Part shown: one piece after another, positions 59,466-64,000 of the stretch
Layout: each line of letters opens with the position of its first letter
Position numbering within the stretch: the stretch's first letter is position 1
From: Tomocerus qinae
Taxonomy: Eukaryota; Arthropoda; Collembola; Entomobryomorpha; Tomoceridae
Assembly (NCBI GenBank): GCA_020055645.1
Contig: CM034550.1
Coordinates: 23,220,880-23,284,879, forward strand
DNA: 64,000 nucleotides
Direction: 5' to 3'
Notes under the pieces: generated by a model
The model's database searches: none
The model's input: the letters and a program-made list of their open reading frames with translations, nothing else
Told to the model about the DNA's origin: nothing
Translations under genes and position numbers: made by a program

Positions 59466-61600
59466 CGAAACTATGCTGAAAACATTGGAAACCATTAAAA
59501 CTTAAAAGGGGTCATTCCGGGCTAAACCGCCTTGAAATCCAAGAAAAAAGAGGTTTTCTTATAAGAATAGCAGATATTTCTCATATTTCGGCTTAAAGGT
59601 AAACTATTGGATTACCAGTTACTAGAACTATTTAATGAGCTCATTTCCTACATGAAAGATTTCTTTGAAGTTGCTAAAAATTGCATCTCAACACTTTTAT
59701 TATTTCTGATTCTGATATATTTGAAAATAGTAAAATGTCACAGAAAGATGCCATTTTGGAGACTATTTGATGTGTTTCCTTTTGACCAAATTGCTGGATA
59801 CGTCCCTGACTACGCATACGTAATAAAGTGCTTATCTGTTTTTCCGCTTAGTGTGGCTGTGTGACATAATATACCTAAGAGTAATCAATGTAAATGCAAA
59901 AATACCATGACCATTTAGGAATGATTCATTTGCGTCCACAGACAGAAATTTTTTGCACTTCCTTTCTGCAATGAACTGAGCTCGTTTCGTGAATACTCGT
60001 GAGTTTATCAGTGCAGAAAACAAGATTGCATAATCAATCAACAACTGAATCATCTTACTGCTGAAAACGAAAACCAACATTTACAGTGCGTTAATTGTGT
60101 TTATGAGAACTTAGGACTAACAACAACATAATATCCGGATTACATAACCTATATTTTTTATTTTACTAAACATTTTACAAAATTCAGTTTCATTTTTTAA
60201 TTTGCTATTTGTTATTTTTAACCATAGTAGATTGCCATTAAACTTGGAAATGCGGCTGTTACACGAGATGATGAATCATAGCAGTACCGTATTTAGATCA
60301 AGTCGATTTCGGATGGGTCAAGAATGTCAGAAAGCTATTTTTTGAAAGGCCATTTTTGTCGAAAATGAGGCAAAAATTGGCCAAAAATCTCGTACGTCGC
60401 GAGATTTTTTGGTGTTTTGAGAAAAAAATTCCTTTTTCTTAGATTTCGGGGGTTGCATTGGATCCCAATGCTCCCCTCAATACAGCCAATAAATTGAACA
60501 TTTCTTTGCTTGTGTTCTAGTGAAATATTTTCTCACCATCATGGCCAATTAATTCAGGGAAGAACAACATTCCTGCTCAATAAATTGGCCAGTTGATGTC
60601 AGTGTCAACTGGGAAAGAGAAGCTTGCACTTTGGTGGTCCATTCGTAATCATAGTGGCCGGTGTGTAGTATTAATCTTGTATTGATACGGACTTTATGGA
60701 CACATTAATTAATCAGAGTTTAAATTACTACTAGAATCGGTTTTAAAAATATGACAATGTTTTGTTTCTCTCGATGCTCAACCTAGCAGCCTTATAAACT
60801 TAACTATGTATACTCACAGTATATAGTCACGCCAAAAATTATTGTAATAAATGGCCCTGTAGAATTATTACTGGTAATAATATATGCCATAATAATTGAT
60901 GGCCGTAAATAATGGTTGATTGTGGCTAGGAGAGTAATATTATCTAAATTCATATGTCCGCAAGTCAATCATTAACGTAGCTTTGATACGTACGCATCTA
61001 ATAGCCACACGAAAATGACATTAAAGTAAGAAGGTTTTGCAGTTTCATTCGTCCCCCATCACCATCACGTATTGTAAAGGCAACTTGGAAATTGTCATAC
61101 AACAATTAAATACTAGTTTTCACGTACAGAGTATAGACGTATACGATATTAACAAATCAATGCCAATTTGCCAATGGTTTTCAAATATTATTCTGTCAAT
61201 GCTCAGACATTGAATTGAAAGATTTGCAAAGGTCATCTTGTGATTCTTCTACGTCCATCTATAAATTCTAATGAAGTATTGTCCTTCCAATGCTGAAGGA
61301 AAAACTCATGAAATTAGTAAACCCATGCCTTCGATTGTTTTTCAAATTTTTAATCACTCGAATTCGCAAAAGGTTTTCAATGGAATGTTTCATTATAAGT
61401 CGCTTGAATTTGTGTTATATACTTATACTGGATTCAGTTCAACTATTAAATAGCGAATAAAATATATTATATGCCAAAGTGGCGACAGCTCGTATGCAAA
61501 CCCTTGATAGGAGTGGAATGCCCACGGGGAAAGTATTTAGAAAGGAATGATATAGCCGAAAGAATTGCGTGATTTCTTGACTACTGCTTATAACATGTAA
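59466..61600. other. intergenic stretch
   Basis: Contains a fragment of the poly-C family (GAAATCCAAGAAAA near 59,531), a reverse copy at 60,335-60,475 and AT-rich DNA. Open frames at 59,607-59,864, 59,832-60,080 and 61,271-61,453 show no supporting features. Confidence 0.45.
60335..60475 (-). mobile_element. poly-C/CGCG dispersed repeat, partial reverse copy
   Basis: On the minus strand the order CCCCCGAAATCTAAGAAAAA, CTCAAAACACCAAAAAAT and CTCGCGACGTACGAG matches the core of the copies at 40,131 and 52,876, with the palindrome changed in sequence but still self-complementary around CG. Confidence 0.5.
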
Positions 61601-61612
61601 AGTGTCAGGGGT

Positions 61613-61618
61613 TATAAG
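61613..61618 (+). promoter_or_regulatory. possible TATA box of the Tweedle-like gene
   Basis: TTATAAGT lies about 140 bases before ATG 61753; a start near 61,640 (around GTGCAGTGCAC) would leave a leader of about 110 bases. The match is weaker than the other TATA boxes here. Confidence 0.35.
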
Positions 61619-61752
61619 TTAGGAGACTGTGCAGTGCACTTGGTGTTTGCTATTAACGAAGACAAAGGAGAACACTAACTAACTAACTTTTGATCCCTTC
61701 TCATCTCAACTTCATGCAGAATCAGTATCCCACAATCAACCAAACACTTAAT

Positions 61753-62928
61753 ATGCTCGTAAAACTTCTATCGGTGAGTTGAAATTATTAAAGTTTTTTT
61801 CAATTACGTCAAGATTCGATCTGTATGTTTTCCCAATAGATATACAAAACTGGTTTACCCATTTAGAGCCACGAACTATATATCTATATATAATGTATAA
61901 ATGTATAGGGAGTCATTATATTTTATTCGGGGAGGAAAAAATCCGTAAAGAAGTATAATCGTCCTAAGATAATGTTGCTACTTGATAATATTTTCGTGAC
62001 GAGCACGAAACAAAAAATTACAGTATCTTTGAGTTTGTCAGAAATACGGTTGGTTTGGACGAAATCATTTTACGAGTTTTTATCAGAGAAAGATTTCCTC
62101 AATTTCTTTAGAATTAGTCTATAATTCAGAACTATATGCTAAGATTAAAAATTTTTGTGATTTTTAATACAATTTAGTTTAATATTGTATAAAATTATTT
62201 TATTTAATTAGGAATTTCGAAATGCCATGCCTATTTTGTAAAGGGAACAATATTTTTTAGCGGTTATTAATTATCACCTATAAAATATTGAAAACGACAA
62301 TTTCTTTGTTTAGTTTTTGTTAGTGGTGGGTGGTATGGTGGGCGTGGCTCGAGGAGGCGTGGGTGTTTTGAGTGCAGAGGCGGAAGCAGAGGCAGTTCGG
62401 ATCTACAGAGCCATCTGCCAGAACTACGATGAAGGTCGTTTGGGGGACACAGCTGTGTACTGCAAGACTCCGAAAGACCCGCCGATCCCAGTGCTGAGCA
62501 GTCGGACAGTCAATCTTCGCGGGGTACAGACAGCGACGAAGCAGCTGGTCTTCGTCCGTCCACAGTCCCACACATACGTCCACAACATCCGAATCACGGG
62601 GAACACGGAGCACCGTCACAACACGAGCATTTTTGTCGTTCCTCAGACAGATCAACACGCCATAGAAGTGCAAGATGCCCGCACTTTCACTGCCACTGCA
62701 GAGAAACCGCATCTTTTCTACCTGAATAGTGACCCGGCACTCGGGATTCCTCCTCCGCCGAAGAACGGTAGTTACCTCCCTCCACTTAAGCCTGGATATA
62801 TTTACAAAGCTCCCCCGGCACCTCTCCCCCTGCCCCTCCCCAATCTGAGTAAACCCAAAAAGAAGGAACCCGAAGAAGATTCCACGTCCACCCCTCCCGT
62901 TGTCGTTTACCTCTCTCCGGACACGTAA
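61753..62928 (+). CDS. secreted proline-rich protein with Tweedle/DUF243-like core (two exons)
   Basis: Exon 1 (61,753-61,773) encodes MLVKLLS and ends at TCG|gtgagt, phase 0. Exon 2 starts at 62,314 after TTCTTTGTTTAG and runs to TAA 62,926. Together they give 211 residues with a typical signal peptide, MLVKLLSFLLVVGGMVGVAR. The body has KQLVFVRPQSHTYVHNIRI, HNTSIFVVPQTDQHAIEV and EKPHLFYLNSD, an order resembling the (K-x-V/I-F-I/V-x-x-P ... E-K-T-x-V-Y-V-L ... K-P-E-V-x-F-I-x-Y) layout of insect Tweedle cuticle proteins; this is pattern resemblance, not proof. The C-terminal third is Pro-rich (PPPPKNGSYLPPLKPGY, PAPLPLPLPNLSKPKKK). The short signal-peptide exon before a phase-0 intron is common for cuticle proteins. 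AATAAA at 63,025 is a likely poly(A) signal. The opposite-strand 219-codon frame is a shadow. Confidence 0.75.
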
Positions 62929-63600
62929 CCTTAGAAAATGATATGTTGAAATACCATTTACACAGCCAAAATAATTCAACTATTTCAAACGAAAATAGCT
63001 CCAACAATCTCGAATAACATTTTTAATAAAATATATTTTCTCTAGCAAGTTTAAGGTGAGGGCGAGGGGTAAGACGGTCAATTTCCAGAACAAGCAAATA
63101 ACTTTTAAAATAATTTCAAACATAATTTTTCGAAACCTGATACCGTGATACCAGCTCATGCTGAAATCAAAATTTAAATATTGCCATTTAAAAATAAAAT
63201 TTTACTTTATATTTTGGTGGCAAAGTTAATTTTTGGTTTCAATTTTTATATATTATTAGATCTAATTATTTATTTAAAATGTAAATAAATCATCAATCAA
63301 TATCAAAATTGTTGGGTCAAAAACTTATTTCAAATGCTGCAAAAATCAAAATAATATTATATCAATTGCTACAAATTATAGATTGAAATGTTGGAGTTTT
63401 TGTATTGTCCGTACTAACGAATTACCAAACCGAGCATGCTAAAAACTTTTAGTTGGCAATTTTTCCAATGTTCCAAAATAATTGCTTAAGCTTTTCTTAG
63501 AGCTTACTGGAGGTTAGTCTATTATAGTCTATATTATAGAAGTAGGACGAGTTTGTTTGAGAACAGGTTTATTGGAATTCTAAAATATGCATAACATCAT
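62929..63600. other. intergenic stretch
   Basis: Beyond the short 3' UTR of the Tweedle-like gene the DNA is AT-rich with no supportable feature. Confidence 0.5.
63025..63030 (+). terminator. poly(A) signal of the Tweedle-like gene
   Basis: AATAAA lies 97 bases after the stop codon at 62,928. Confidence 0.5.
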
Positions 63601-63614
63601 AATGTTTTTAGGCC

Positions 63615-63660
63615 TATATAAAAGTTTATTTAGCAGTTGTTCTCAACTAACTTATAAAAG
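63615..63660 (+). promoter_or_regulatory. two TATA boxes of a possible gene at the right edge
   Basis: TATATAAAAG at 63,615 and TTATAAAAGC at 63,652 lie 38 bases apart, upstream of a small candidate exon. Confidence 0.4.
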
Positions 63661-63742
63661 CTAGTCTCTCTTATCTTAATTGTCTGTTCATGTATATATT
63701 ATTATATTCTTATTTATTTTTGTAGCAAAAACAATAATAGAA

Positions 63743-63760
63743 ATGGAAACAAATATCAAG
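63743..63760 (+). CDS. possible first coding exon of a gene cut by the window edge
   Basis: AGAAATGGAAACAAATATC starts a reading METNIK followed at once by a consensus donor, AAG|gtaagg. TTTATTTTTGTAG just upstream (ending 63,725) also looks like an acceptor, so this may be a second exon carrying the start codon. The rest of the gene would lie beyond 64,000. The product cannot be named. Confidence 0.3.
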
Positions 63761-64000
63761 GTAAGGAATCAATAAAGAAATTAACTGCCCAACCATCGGA
63801 GCAGCTTCATCTACCATCAATTATTTGATTATTTGTTTCCTTTTGAATTCGGCGAACAGTCGAATAGTAGATCAATATTGGGGACCATTAAATAGGTTGA
63901 GCTTAGTCAAGCAAAAAGCAATCAAGCGGAATGTTGTTTTCTATTACATTCACTTCCTATCATAATATTTATCAACATATTACAATGCAATCACATCGAT

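Noticed and set aside
59607..59864. 86-codon hydrophobic frame (LLLFLILIYLKIV)
   Set aside because: Starts at TTG, is flanked by repeats and has no promoter, splice or family evidence; a decayed receptor fragment cannot be excluded.
61271..61453. 60-codon ATG frame upstream of the Tweedle-like gene
   Set aside because: No signal peptide, no splice sites in phase and no conserved motif; a chance frame is more likely.
62320..62979. 219-codon minus-strand frame
   Set aside because: Antisense shadow of the two-exon secreted protein; it shows Cys/Arg-rich random composition and no signal peptide or domain.

Overview
The window is eukaryotic and AT-rich, with spliced genes, GT-AG introns, TATA-type core promoters, AATAAA signals, a tRNA-derived SINE and several short inverted-repeat elements. 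The recognisable proteins (a dunce-type PDE4, a ZnT7-type zinc transporter, a Tweedle-like cuticle protein, a relic that looks like a vitellogenin C-terminus) point to an arthropod. Small introns in the conserved part of the PDE4 gene and the low GC would suit a springtail or another non-insect hexapod, but the species is an inference and is not settled by the sequence.

Positions 1-52,100 are dominated by one plus-strand gene, the cAMP-specific phosphodiesterase PDE4 (dunce). I reconstruct 13 shared coding exons (37,787-51,514) plus one optional 37-codon cassette. Five alternative first coding exons (3,590; 21,156; 27,859; 31,560; 36,830) all end in phase 2 and so can each join the UCR1 exon at 37,787. 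A sixth first exon (42,304) lies inside the gene and skips the PKA-site half of UCR1. Predicted products are about 596-751 residues. The gene spreads over about 48 kb because of long introns between promoters; these introns hold mostly AT-rich DNA, microsatellites, MITE-like elements and two SINE copies.

An intronless ZnT7 (SLC30A7-type) gene, with its own spliced 5' leader and poly(A) signal, is nested on the same strand in the 5.1-kb intron between the two UCR2 exons of dunce (43,145-48,270).

Downstream of dunce is an accessory region (52.3-64 kb). It contains: a broken minus-strand vitellogenin-like vWD fragment; a plus-strand three-exon gene for a small secreted protein of unknown family; a minus-strand gene for a secreted MACPF/perforin-domain protein with three cysteine-containing C-terminal repeats; a plus-strand two-exon gene for a secreted proline-rich protein with a divergent Tweedle/DUF243-like core; and a possible first exon of another gene cut by the right edge. 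Several of these have a clear TATA box. The area is also dense in repeats (a poly-C/CGCG-palindrome family and a TTTCCCA family), in contrast with the conserved dunce exons.

Functionally, dunce hydrolyses cAMP, with isoform-specific N-termini probably setting localisation and PKA regulation; ZnT7 loads zinc into the early secretory pathway; the right-hand genes encode secreted or extracellular products (defence or pore-forming-like, cuticle-like, unknown). No shared pathway is implied by their adjacency.
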